A stretch of 64,000 nucleotides of DNA from assembly GCA_009741485.1 (NCBI GenBank), contig CM019237.1, forward strand, positions 49,352,050 through 49,416,049, given 5' to 3'. The DNA is from Malurus cyaneus samueli (Eukaryota > Chordata > Aves > Passeriformes > Maluridae). Positions 12,716-23,900 of this stretch are shown in pieces; position 1 is the first letter of the stretch, and each line of letters starts with the position of its first letter. The notes beneath the pieces are model-generated. The model was not told where the DNA came from, did not search any database, and worked only from the letters and a program-made list of their open reading frames with translations. A program made the translations under genes and the position numbers.

Positions 12716-15700
12716 CCAATCCCTGTATATCTGTGCTCTCAATTTGCTTGATATTTTTGGAATCTAAGATTATTTGGAGAGTTTTATCTTTTATTAGAAT
12801 GCTAAATGGGAGTTCTTGTGAATGTCTCAGCTTTGTTTTTCATCTTGAAGTCTTTACCCTTCATGTTTCCAGAGAAAATCTTATATATACTAATCTTTGA
12901 TGTAGAGAAAAAAATCAAAAGGCATATGGGAGAGAGCCAATTAATAATCTAGAATTTCAAAGTCCTTGTAGTGTGGTTGATGTCTTGTGATTGATATCTG
13001 GTCTTGTGATTTTAGGAAATATACTGGATCCCAATACTAGATTAAAAAAAGCAGGAGGAAACTGGAAGATAACGTCACCATCTGAGCTTCTTGTCTTTTT
13101 TTTTTCTTTCACTCCTTGTGTTTATATTGGATGACTGCAGGAAAAAAAGGGTGGTAATGGGGAATGCACATAAGACACAGATTTGTTGATCACATAATGA
13201 TGCCAATTGTTCCCAGTGAGCAGTGAAAGTTTCTGGGACTTAATTGTTCTCCACAATGAGTAACGTGCTCTGTCTTGTACAGGGGTAAATCAGCCTTTCA
13301 GAGGGTGAAATGCGTGATTTTTGTCTTAATGATCTGCTTTTTGTTAGAGTTGTTTCTTGCTTGGCATTATAAATTCAAATGAAGTAGATTTTGTATGGAT
13401 GCGACTTCTTTCCTTTTCAAAAGTGTTTAAGGAAATGCCATAAATATTTAAGGTAATGCAAAGAACTTCCAAAGGCCAAAATTTCAGCCTTAGGGATCAA
13501 GATCATAATTCCTGGCGAAGGCTTTCAGAAATGCCCTTTTATTCAATGGCAACTGGCGTCTCTCTGCAGTTCTGTGGAATTCATAGCATTATGCCCAATA
13601 TTTTTCAACTGTTTTGTTTGATAGATTAGTATTTACATTATGTTGCTTGATTTTTTTTTTTTAATGAATTTTGGTGGGTTTTGGGAAAAACACATTAAGT
13701 GTAACAAACCTGACCAATCTTTTATGAGATCACAACTTTGGCAAATTGTATTAATGCAACATATTTAGGCACCTTAAAGATTTGCCATAACATCATTTAG
13801 GTGAGTAGAAAACTCACAAACAACTGAGTGCTCATTACAGTGATTATATGTTGCCAAATGATAATTTACCCTTTTGAGGTGTTTCGTTTCTGATTATTGA
13901 TAGTATCTATCTCTGCCTTATGCTATTTAAACTGCTGAAGTGATAGGAAATGCTGGTGAAGGAAGGGAGGGATATGGATGATACTGCATTCGAGGAATAG
14001 GAGCAGTGTTAAATATTTAAACCTGGCCCTAGCTCTGATCTCTGGAGTTAGAGATGACCCATGAAAATCATAAAAAATGGGAAGAAATGCACTTTAGAGA
14101 GACAACCTGGGAGCTCAGTTCATTTAACTCAAAAAGGGGATGGTGGAGAATTGTCCTGAACTCACTATCCAGGAAGGGATGTGGAGAAAACATGGCAAGA
14201 GATGTTTCTTAAGTTTCTAATAATGTACTGTCTGAATCTTGGGCTAGCAGAAAGCTGAGTTACAGCGTGTATTTTTAACATGGTGTGGCTTTAATTGTCA
14301 GAACAGTTTGCTAACAGTTGTGTTGAAATGTTAAACGAACCCCTGGCGCTGTTCATGTTTGAAAAATAATTAATTTGGGACAAACCTACAGGGGTCAGCC
14401 TTGAACACAGAAGCTCCAGCTGGCTCCTTGAGTTGGGCACTTTAACAGTTGCAACCCTGGAAGGAAACTGTGCTTGTGCAGGAGCATCTCAGGAAGTCTG
14501 TCATTAGTAAACTTCATAATTAGTAAATCTCCCAAGGCCCTGAACCAGCCCTGTGCATGGAGCAGAGGCTGTTAATTAATTTATCCGTGCTTACAAGCTT
14601 CTGATGCAAATGCACAAAGTATTGTTGCTATCTCATTGCACGAAGGGGAGTGGGGTGCAATTGCTTCTCAAAGCAGCAGCACAGAGTCTATGTTTGCTCC
14701 CTTCTGTAATGGCAAAGCCTCACTCTGCAAAAATAACTATGTAGGCTTTAAAACTCTCTCTTGGGAAACTGTGGCTCTTGTTTCAATTGCCGTAACTTCT
14801 TAAATTCCTAGATTTATAGTGATTTGGGACCAAAATCACAGCTCCTTATGAAATAGGTGATTCAAAATCAAGACTTTTTTTTTTTTTTGTAAGAATACAC
14901 ATGCACACAAGAAAAAAGATTCCCCTCCTCTATTTGTTTTCATCTGTTTCCCCACACTAAGAGGATATGTCCCATTTTTGCCTCTTCCAGTTTACTTTTC
15001 CTTCTTTCTCAGTGTATTAATATTTTCCTGTCATGGCCAATTTAATTAGTGGCTATATGGAAGTAGGTGCTTATATTGGTGCATATCTGCATGCATTCAT
15101 TACTCTTGATTAAACCTCAGATTAAAAGTTAAAAGACCAGTTGAGGACATTTTTTATATCTGTGATTCGGAAATCTTGCTGTGTATGTGAGGGTGAGTGG
15201 CTCATTTAGTAATTAATTATTCTACTCTATCTACAATGTCACGAGGTGAATTGTTTCAGAACTATTCTACACACCTGCAGCCCAGAAGTGTTTGCTCCTC
15301 ATTTTTTTTACATCGTTTCAGAATTCAGCAGCTATGCATTTAGACAAATTAGTGCCATAGGGAGGGATTAACTGCTTTTAAAGCACAGAGTTGGAAAACT
15401 AACATGGTGTTACACTGCATAATTCAGGCTCCCATTTTCTCTTACTACATTAATGGAAAAACTCCTTTGCATACTATGTTTTTTGGTCTTTTTTTTCTGC
15501 GTGATGGTGATTTTGTGGTGGTTGAATGGTTAGTGTCTGATGTCAATGCCGATGTTAAGTTATGAGAAGGATGCTGAAATATTTTATTCTCTTCAGAACA
15601 GGCTCTGTAAGTGGAAAACGTCCCACAGGGTAATTGTGAATAGCATGCATATATTTGGTACCTTGCTTACCAAATCTTGTTCCTGTAAATACATCGTGTA

Positions 15701-15830
15701 AACCAATAGGACTATAGAGTTCTGACTAATTGGGAGTGAGGGGAAAAATAGGAAAACCACAAATCCGAGGGTGGGGGAGGAAATGGTTGAACTGGCCTTG
15801 GCTGGCTGTTTGTATGCAGGGATTTTCAAC
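12716..15830. other. Intergenic, nothing recognised
   Basis: AT-rich with short poly-T tracts (about 13651-13662 and 14876-14888). No gene, RNA or clear repeat recognised. Confidence 0.5.
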
Positions 15831-16560
15831 CCGGGGTGGAGATACCAGACATTAACAAGCAAGAGAGAGAACAGTTGGCAGCTGCTTCCAAGCTCTTCCA
15901 GGAGGAGGCTGGAAATGGGCGATGCCGTCCCCGGCTGTGCTGCTCTGCCATAGGAGCACATACCCTTCCACCCTTCCCGGGAATGCTGAGTGGTTGGCGC
16001 GGACAAGTCGGGCGTGTACCCTTGAGGTGATACCTCACTTACATAAGGGAGAAACTGTCCCTAGACCGGGTGAAAAATCATCACCCCCCCGCCCCTCTGT
16101 TTAATTTCTGCTGGCTCCTTGTAATGTAATAGAGATTTGCAAGGCTTTTGGCTCTTCAGCAGAGCAGGACTAGTTGGCACCAGCTGAAGATGTTGTTCTG
16201 CAGCTCTAATATCCTTATTCCCTGGAGATTCCTGTGCGGGAGGAGGGATATTTTGCTCTGATGCCGTGCTGAAGATTGCAGGGCTTACACGATGCACCTT
16301 GGCTCCTGAACTCCAGAGGAGGATGCTGCCTGGCAGGCTTGGAGCCTGAGGAGCAGCACCCAGGAGCCCCACTTCACCCGCTGCAGCCTGAGGTCTTTTT
16401 GGCTCGGATGACTCCAATTATAGCCCGGGAAGGGCTGTGAAATTGGAAATCCCATGAGCTTCCCACCAGGGAAGGAGTTAAGTTGGTGGTCAAAAGGATT
16501 ATCTTGAAAAATGCCCTTCCCTGGTGGGCTGCTCCCCCAGGAGGGAGAGTGATCAAGTGT
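15830..16560. promoter_or_regulatory. GC- and CpG-richer patch upstream of VWF (candidate regulatory element)
   Basis: Compared with the AT-rich surroundings, this stretch holds more CpG (for example GGTTGGCGCGGACAAGTCGG at 15991) and the palindrome TTCCCGGGAA at 15976-15985. It also contains a 14-base perfect inverted repeat at 16462/16515. Overlapping ORFs of 60-118 codons on both strands are typical of GC-rich non-coding DNA. It lies about 3 kb upstream of the proposed exon 1. Function is inferred only from composition. Confidence 0.3.
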
Positions 16561-16794
16561 TTGCTTTGCCTTGTGAACTTCCCAGCCTGTGGAAGGATGT
16601 TCGGAAATTGAGGGCTTTCAAATGCAAAATAAGTGCCATTAGTGCTTCCCCTCCTCTCTGAGGGGTGTCCTTCTTTAAATCATGGATCGTTAACTGTGCC
16701 AGGAAAAGGAGCTGAGCACTGATGAGCCCCAAAACGCACTAAAGCCCCGGCAATTCACTGGGGACTAGAGCTTTTGCCCCTTTCCAGGTTGGGT

Positions 16795-16892
16795 TGTTTT
16801 TGGTTCTTTTTGTTTTTTGTTTTTTTTTTTTTTTTTTTTTGTTTGTTTTTGTTTGTTTTTTATTTTTGTTTATTTTTTTTTTTTTTTGTTGC
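16795..16892 (+). repeat. T-rich low-complexity tract
   Basis: Almost pure T with scattered G and A, about 98 bases. Confidence 0.95.
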
Positions 16893-18994
16893 CTTGTTGC
16901 ACTGTTGGATCAGTAATGGGAAAGTTGATTTGAATCTCAGTTATGGAAAAACACTGAAGCATATCTTCTTGCAGACTGGGATAAGATAAAGCAAGCTGTG
17001 TAGTTTATTTTATTTTGAGTGGGGTTTTTTAAAGTTTTTTGGGGTTTTTTTTTTTTTTTTGACCAAAAAGTGGAATTTGGTGGCTAGCAGCAGTTGCTTA
17101 GGAAAAGAGTAGTAAGAAATTAAACGTAATATTAAAGGGTGGGATTTCTGCTTCTGATACACAGCAGGGTAAAGACTTTCTAAGCCAAAAATGGTCTCTG
17201 ATTCATCACTTGATCCCTGAGATTTAATCCATCTCTATGGTGCATGAGCCCTTCATTAATTTGTCTGACTCCTTTCGGCCACAGTGACCTGTGCTGGGAC
17301 CTTCCAGTTATGTGCTTTAAAGGCAACCAACCCCCTGAGGATTTCACTGCTCCCAGCCTTTGCCCTGGGAGAAGAGAAGAGCCCTTATTTTTTACCCTGT
17401 CTGTGCTATTTGTGGCAGGATACACAAGGAGCTTCTATCATTTCTCTGATTTTCCAAGGTTGGAAATTTCCTCTGCTTTCAGAGAAGTTGCTTCCTACGT
17501 CTGATGATAATTTTGTCTTTTCTTTTTCTATCCTTTCCTACATTTCCAAGTGCACCCTCCTTAATTTGATTTTTTTCAGGTGGTATCTGAGGATGTGGCG
17601 TTTGGGGTTTTGATTTACTTGAGATGCTAAGAACACCTTTTTAGGTTCTATAAAACCTATCAATGCTGTTGCCTGCAGAAATTAAGTGATCCTCATGCAA
17701 ATAAACTTCGTCCAGGACAGAATACTTCAATTCAACATATTTGTAGCAGGGCTAGGACTTGTTGCATGCAACCTGGTATTTGAACAAAGCAATAAAAAGC
17801 AGTATTATGGATATTTTTTTCTCAGAAGTCCTTCCTGTGCTGTTTCCAAGAATGGACTATAGATATTCTTTTGGCAACAGTTCACAGTTGTTTTTGTATT
17901 TTCTCCTGTGTCTGTGTTGCAATTTGGAAAATTGCATATTAGAAATACCCAAGCATGACTAAGCTTTGTGATGGAACAATGTACAGTATCAGTGAATAAA
18001 TGTTAATGCTCTTTAATTACCATTTCCTTTTCCTTCTTTTCTTTTTCTTGGAGAAAAAAGAGCCAGGATAAAAAACCCGAAATTTCTTCTTTGTGTGTCT
18101 TTCTCAATTTGTTTATTACATTCCCCAAGGTCCCTAATGCACTTAAGAAGTGTCACAATGTCTAGCTTATCTGAACCAGCACTGTGCTTATTTTTTTTAA
18201 AAAAAAAGTAAAGTATTCTCACTCTACCTACTGTAGATGCCAAACAAAAAATTGTGAATCAAAGCCCTGCTGGATTTAGATTTGCAAGAAGACGTTACTA
18301 AATGAACTGAGTTGTTTGGGGCTCAGGAAGTGAAAGGATTAGAAATGAGAAGACTAGAGACCATAGTGATGGGAGATCTGATTCCCCCTATCCTGAGTAA
18401 AATGGCATTCCCATAAGGAAGGCTTTAGAAAAAAAGTCTCTGGGATCACTCATGTTCAGGAAGCCAGATCCAAGAGGAGAGAATAATTTCCAGTCAGTAC
18501 AAGATATTGCCTCCTAAGGCCTTTATTAATATTAGTAGTTACTGAAAATATGAAGAATGGGACATAGAAAGTCAGGTAAGACTTGACAAACTTTGGGGGT
18601 TTTTTTTGTGTGTTTTTGCTCAGTGCTGTACACATGCCCATAACTTTTGTGCCCACTCTGCAAACAATCCAGTGCAGGATAAACTCATTACCATATATTG
18701 TTCCAGAGGGTACCTCCATAAACGTTTCAAAGATCAAATGTGTTGATTGGATAGAAGTTGGCAGAATTCAAGTATGTTTGCACTTAGAGAATAAACCCAG
18801 TGCGTTACTAGCTCTGCATTTTTCTTTCTCCTTTAAGGTAGTTGTTTGTAGAGAAAAAATGCTACATCATTCTGTGGTCTTTAAGGTGTGGAGCATCCTA
18901 CTATTCCTCTTGAATAATACTTTGTCAAATAAATATGCTGCCTGTTGGCTCAGCCAGTGAGATTTGTCACAGATACACATGTGAAATGTATTTC
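16893..18994. other. Intergenic, upstream of proposed VWF promoter
   Basis: T-run at about 17047-17060. No gene or repeat recognised. Confidence 0.5.
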
Positions 18995-19135
18995 AAAGAC
19001 TTATCTGTCAGTTTTTAAAACTATTTCCCCTCATTGTACCTTTCTGGCAATTAAGGCTGCCTGATTTCCACGATAGCAATTTAATCTATTGTCTTGAGAA
19101 TCAGGAGGATGTGACGTCTGGGTTTTTATCTTTCC
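18995..19135 (+). promoter_or_regulatory. VWF: Candidate VWF proximal promoter with GATA-type motifs
   Basis: TTATCT (AGATAA on the other strand) occurs at 19001-19006 and 19126-19131, and GATAG at 19072-19076, just upstream of and inside the proposed exon 1. GATA and Ets factors are known regulators of endothelial VWF transcription in mammals. The TTTATCT at 19125-19131 lies in the part that resembles the human 5' UTR. No canonical TATA box is obvious; short AT-rich stretches are present around 19050. Motifs this short also occur by chance. Confidence 0.3.
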
Positions 19136-19303
19136 TCTTAAATGGACAAGAGTTCCTGGCTTGTACAAAAACAAGAGATTTCAGACCAAAGCCATTCCAG
19201 TCCTGACTTCTGAAGCAACAGGGGAACAATGGTGTTGTAGGCTAGAGGTGGAAACTGGAGGAGTTTCTTGCTCATGTGCAAGAGGAATCTCGCACAGAAG
19301 AAG
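19100..19303 (+). other. VWF: Proposed VWF exon 1 (5' UTR); 5' end not defined
   Basis: The block beginning GGATGTGACG at 19106 aligns co-linearly with the human VWF 5' UTR as I remember it (GGATGTCACA, then a shared TTTATCT, then GGCT.ACA and ACAAGA-like stretches). The distance from this block to the end is about 200 bases, as in human. The segment ends in GAAGAAG followed by a donor GTACAT at 19304; human exon 1 also ends in GAAG directly before the ATG. Splicing to 20863 would give the context AAG-ATG-C, with A at -3. It contains a four-codon upstream ORF at 19229-19240 and an ATG at 19274 in frame with the main start. The true transcription start could lie a few tens of bases upstream. 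This is inference from a remembered human sequence without an alignment. Confidence 0.5.
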
Positions 19304-20862
19304 GTACATTTGTTTCTAATTAAGCCAGTTATAAAATTGTGGAGGGTTTTACACTGGCAATTTTATTGGGCTGTAGTCTGACTTTTTGGTGGCCCCTGTT
19401 CCATTAGAATTGGGGGAAACTCCATCTGCAGCTCAGAATAGAGTGGGATGGGGAAGGGGACTGATGGGAAGGGGCTTACACCCTGCCTTTTTTCTCTGCC
19501 TGCTTTGTAAAACTGAAAGGTTGACAAATAAAAACAGTATCTGATTCATCACATAACTCTGTGCATGCACCAAAAATACAGTAGCAGGTGTGTAATCTGA
19601 GAATAATGCCTACTCTTTTCTTTACCATTCTTTGTGGTTGCAGTTGCCATTTCTGACTTATCCTGCAGCCTTATGCCAGTTTGGGATTTGCAGCATTGTG
19701 TTAGACTGAGTTCTAGAATAAGTCTTTCCCTGTCTTCTGTAAATAAATCAAACTCATTGTTTATTTATGTGGCTGTGAATTGGATCTACATAACTAATAT
19801 CAATTAGAAGTGTGTGTCTAGATCTGAAATCTCAATTTGTCTTCGCAAAATGCATTCTAGTCTTTAATTGGAGGGTTCTTTTAGGGAAAGGTGTGTCTGG
19901 TCTTCTGGCATTGATACATTAAGTTTGGTATATTGAAGCCTTTCTATTTGCTTATGTGATCACTGAAATTAAATCCCTTAGATGGAGTTTCCTACAGCTT
20001 TCATCTTTAGCTGTTGTTTTGCCTCAGAACTTACATTGTTCACCATCTGCATGACCCTCCTCTCATAATACTATTATTATTATTATTATGATTTGTACTA
20101 CTTTTATAGACCTGGTCCTACTGGAGTAGCTTACAGATGTGGAAAACAGAGGCTGATATTTTGTTTGTAGAAAGGAGGGGACAATACTAAACCTGATTTT
20201 GGTGAATGAAAGTTTTTACCCTGGCTCTCTAATCTCTGCATGATTTCCTCCCTTTCCTTCTTGCCCCTTATCTCAAGCAAATTATCACCCTGAAATGAGT
20301 GGGTTATAAGCATATGCTTACAATGGTGTGCCAGCCAAACCTTCTGGCTGGTGCAAAACCTGTGTATTTTTTCTTTCCCTTTTTAGATGTTTGGCTAGGG
20401 TGCAAATCTTGTGCAGCAGAGTTTACTTCTACTGGAGCCAGGTTGGCTGAGCCAGTCTGGGGTGCTTCTTCACATCAGGCTGGCTGAGAAACAATGCTGT
20501 GTGTTGAAGGATTTAATGTGCAGGCTGTTAACTGAGGGAAATTGGAATATATGTCTGTGTTGGGTTGCATTTCCCATGAAGGTAGCTCACATCCCTGCCA
20601 TGAGAAGTGAAAATGGAAGCTTGGAGAATGGAAGTGAAAAATTACTCTCCTAGATTACCTAGTTAAAGCAGGATGGAGGGCAACTGAATTACCATGAATG
20701 TCTGCATGGATTGTGGCTTTCTGAAATGGCTTTCTGAACCGCAATATTTATAAAAGAAAGGGTAAATTTATAAGGAAAGGATAGAAAATGATGAGGAGTT
20801 GTGAAACAGACTGTGTCCCAAACGAAGAATATTCTAAATGGGCTCTTTTTGATTTTTAACAG
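19304..20862 (+). other. VWF: Proposed VWF intron 1
   Basis: 1559 bases, valid only if the exon 1 donor at 19304 is right. It includes an ATT microsatellite at about 20072-20090. No other feature seen. Confidence 0.45.
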
Positions 20863-20917
20863 ATGCTCCTTTTAGCAGTGCTGCAAACAAACCTTCTGCT
20901 GGCCACTGTGATCACAG
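20863..20917 (+). CDS. VWF: VWF exon 2: start codon and signal peptide
   Basis: The acceptor ATTTTTAACAG abuts the ATG and the donor is GTAAGA, so the exon is 55 bases, the same as human coding exon 2. It encodes residues 1-18 plus the first base of codon 19: [18 protein letters not shown]. This is a hydrophobic signal-peptide core, with cleavage probably a few residues into exon 3. The n-region lacks a basic residue, unlike the human peptide, which bears on the possible upstream start. Confidence 0.93.
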
Positions 20918-23900
20918 GTAAGAAAACATTTTTGGCTTATGATATAGTCTCACTGTTTCTTCGGTGAAATATGAGCTCCCCATCCCCTTTTTACCCATTT
21001 AATCCTGCAATATGGCTCCAGGATTATTCTCATCATGCTGAAGGCATCAGTAAAGTTATTTCTTTTGTCCCTTTACCTTGAAACAGGCACTGTGTTGAGT
21101 CCCAAATGCTCCCTGTCAGACTGAGCAAGCTATGGGCTTTTCCTAGTGCCCTATAGCCTTTACTGGGGTTTCAGGCAGGCACAAATGAACTCATGGCATT
21201 CCTCAGAGGATCAGGACTGAAATTACCCATGCAAAGGTTGGACTTAATGGAAATAAAGGTGGAAATAAAGGAAAAAAATGGTATTGCACTAATGCATACA
21301 ATTAAAAAATCTGTCATCCTATGGACTGTCATGTGAGGATACAGCGTGCCTAGAAGTTACCGGGATGTGCAATGATCAGTGGGGATAAATTCCAGCAGAG
21401 AAATTCCTGAACTGCAAAATGATGGTTTTAAACTGTTTTAAATGTGTTTTGATATCCAGGGTTATCAGCTGCTTCTCTTCAGGAGTCATCAGTTGCCCGT
21501 TGCAGCCTTTTCGGGAATGATCACATCAAAACATTTGATGGTTCCTTGTACAATTTCGCTGGGGATTGCAGCTACCTCCTTGCTGGGGACTGTCACAAAC
21601 ACTCCTTCACACTCTTAGGTGAGTCTGAGCTGGGTTCCATCACTGGAAGAAAAGACAAAGAGCTGTCCTTTGTCAGATAGGATGGACCACTGCATGAAAA
21701 AGATCTTGGTTGGTGGGTTTTTTGTTTGTTTGTGGGTTGTATTGGTTTTTTTGGGCTTGTTTTTGAAAATAGCGTTACATCTGAGGCTTCTGTTATGCCT
21801 TAGTAATGTAGCTCATGCATAAATAAGCTGCTGAAAAACAGGGATTTTCTTACTATCCCTTCTAAAAAGGAGAAGATCTTTATTAATTTTGAATTAATTC
21901 TGGAAATGGGGCTGTTAAAGCTGAGTCCAGGAATAATAACTACATGACCCTGTAGAAGCAATTTTTTCTGTATGCTAAATCACACCAGTAGACAAAAAAT
22001 CCCATCTTCCTGGACAGAAGGCCTTGGAATTAGCATGGGTCTCTGCAGTTATTCTTGGGGATAGAAGTGACAATATATGTACCAAAACTGTATATTACTT
22101 TTTACCGACTGCATTTTAGATGATTTTGTATTCAGTAATGACTGCTCTGTGTTGGTCATAGTTTAAAATAAGTTTTAACTGACTACAAATTGTCCTTCTG
22201 AGTCTCAGAACTAAGAATATTTGATTGTGTCTCATCTCCTCAGGTGATTACCAGGATGGGGGGAAAATTGGTGTCTCTGTGTATGTCGGAGAATATTTCA
22301 ATCTTCACCTCTCTTTAGATGGAATGGTGATGCAGGAAGACAAAAGGTACCTGTAGGAACTATTATGATATTTTTCTTCCAGCAGAAAACAACTGGAAGG
22401 GTTTTGGGTGTCACATTCTGAGAGTTTCTTGTTTTTCTCCACAGGGTTTCCATACCTTTTGCCTCCAATGGTATATTTCTAGAGAAGGAGGCAGGTTATT
22501 ATAAAATATCCAGCGATGAGCATGGCTTTGTGGTGAAGATTGATGCCAGTGGAAATGTTCAGCTGCTCCTTCATGAAAAGCACTATAATAAGACCTGTGG
22601 ATTGTGTGGCAATTTTAATAAATTCCTTGAAGATGACTTCAGAACTCGGGAAGGTAAGGTTAAAACTGACTGATCATATCTTAATGGATGCTCTGCACAC
22701 TTTTCCTGCTGGGTGATTCAACAAAGATGTTGCTGATCCAGCAAAATGTTTCTACAAAACCTGTCAAGTACCTCAACTTGGTGTGCTGAAAAGCAGTTTG
22801 ACTAAGTCCTTTCACCTTCCTTTCTCCTGAAAGGAAATTGCTGTCACAAATCATTCCTGAGGAAAGCCGGGCATCTGAACTCAATGCGCTTAGAAACCTT
22901 GAAACTTTCAAATGCAAAGATAAAGCAGCAGGTTAATTTATGTACGATGTAAAATGGGGAGACTGGCTAGAAGAGGACCCAGCAAAAAAGCTGTGTGAAA
23001 TGCCTATTGATTCAACTTCTAATTTTTCATGAATTAGATAAGACTAAGTAAGAACAAATGGTGTTACAACAGCAGAAGATTAAATTCCTGCTGCTTGCAG
23101 GTTTGGCATGGTGTTCTATAAAGGTGTTCTATACTTTTTAATGACATTTCTTTGTCTGTAAGGGCTGTTGGATTGGGGTGCATTTGTCACACCAATTCCT
23201 GGTGAGAAGGAGAGGCAAGATTGTTTTTGCTGCTCTGTACACCTTTGTGTGAAGTCTCTTAGAGTGGGTGAAGACTCAGTTTTTGAAAAGCCCTGAGTGA
23301 GACTTTGAAGGACTGGTCTTGATTTGTGGTATTTCACAGTGTCTTTTAATTTAACCTGAAGAGAATAGGTTTAAAGTTAGTTAATACATTACAATATTAA
23401 TAATAGAAAGTGTGTATTATAAATAAATGATACAGAAAATAGAAAGGGAGGCAAAGCAGCTTGGAGAGGACCCTGGCAGTGCTCCAGAGGTGTGTTCCCC
23501 TGGCACTCAGGATACATAGGCATAGCTTCAACAGAAAACAAAAAGAACTCATGGTATGTTAAAATATTTAATCTGTCTTTCGGCAATATAAATAATAAGA
23601 AACAAACTGGTCACAGAACTGCTTGCCAGGGCTTGGATACCTTGATGTCTGAAAGAGTTGTGATATGAAGTTTATGGATTTTTCTTGAGACAGTAAATAG
23701 TAGTAAGGCTCTTAGAAAAAGCAGGAGCAGGAAAGGAGATAAATTCTTTGAATTGTTCAAACGTAGAGAAGGCTTCTCTGCTGCTCTGGTTTAAATGTGT
23801 TTTGTGCTGTATTTATTTTGCATGCTGGAGACTGTGTTCTCCCCCTTAAAAAACCAGTCCATTCACATCCACAGATTTCAGAATGCAGTGAAGTCCTTGG

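Noticed and set aside
1..19000. An upstream neighbour gene such as CD9
   Set aside because: None of the open frames has tetraspanin features or exon-like borders; in other vertebrates the neighbour lies tens of kilobases away.
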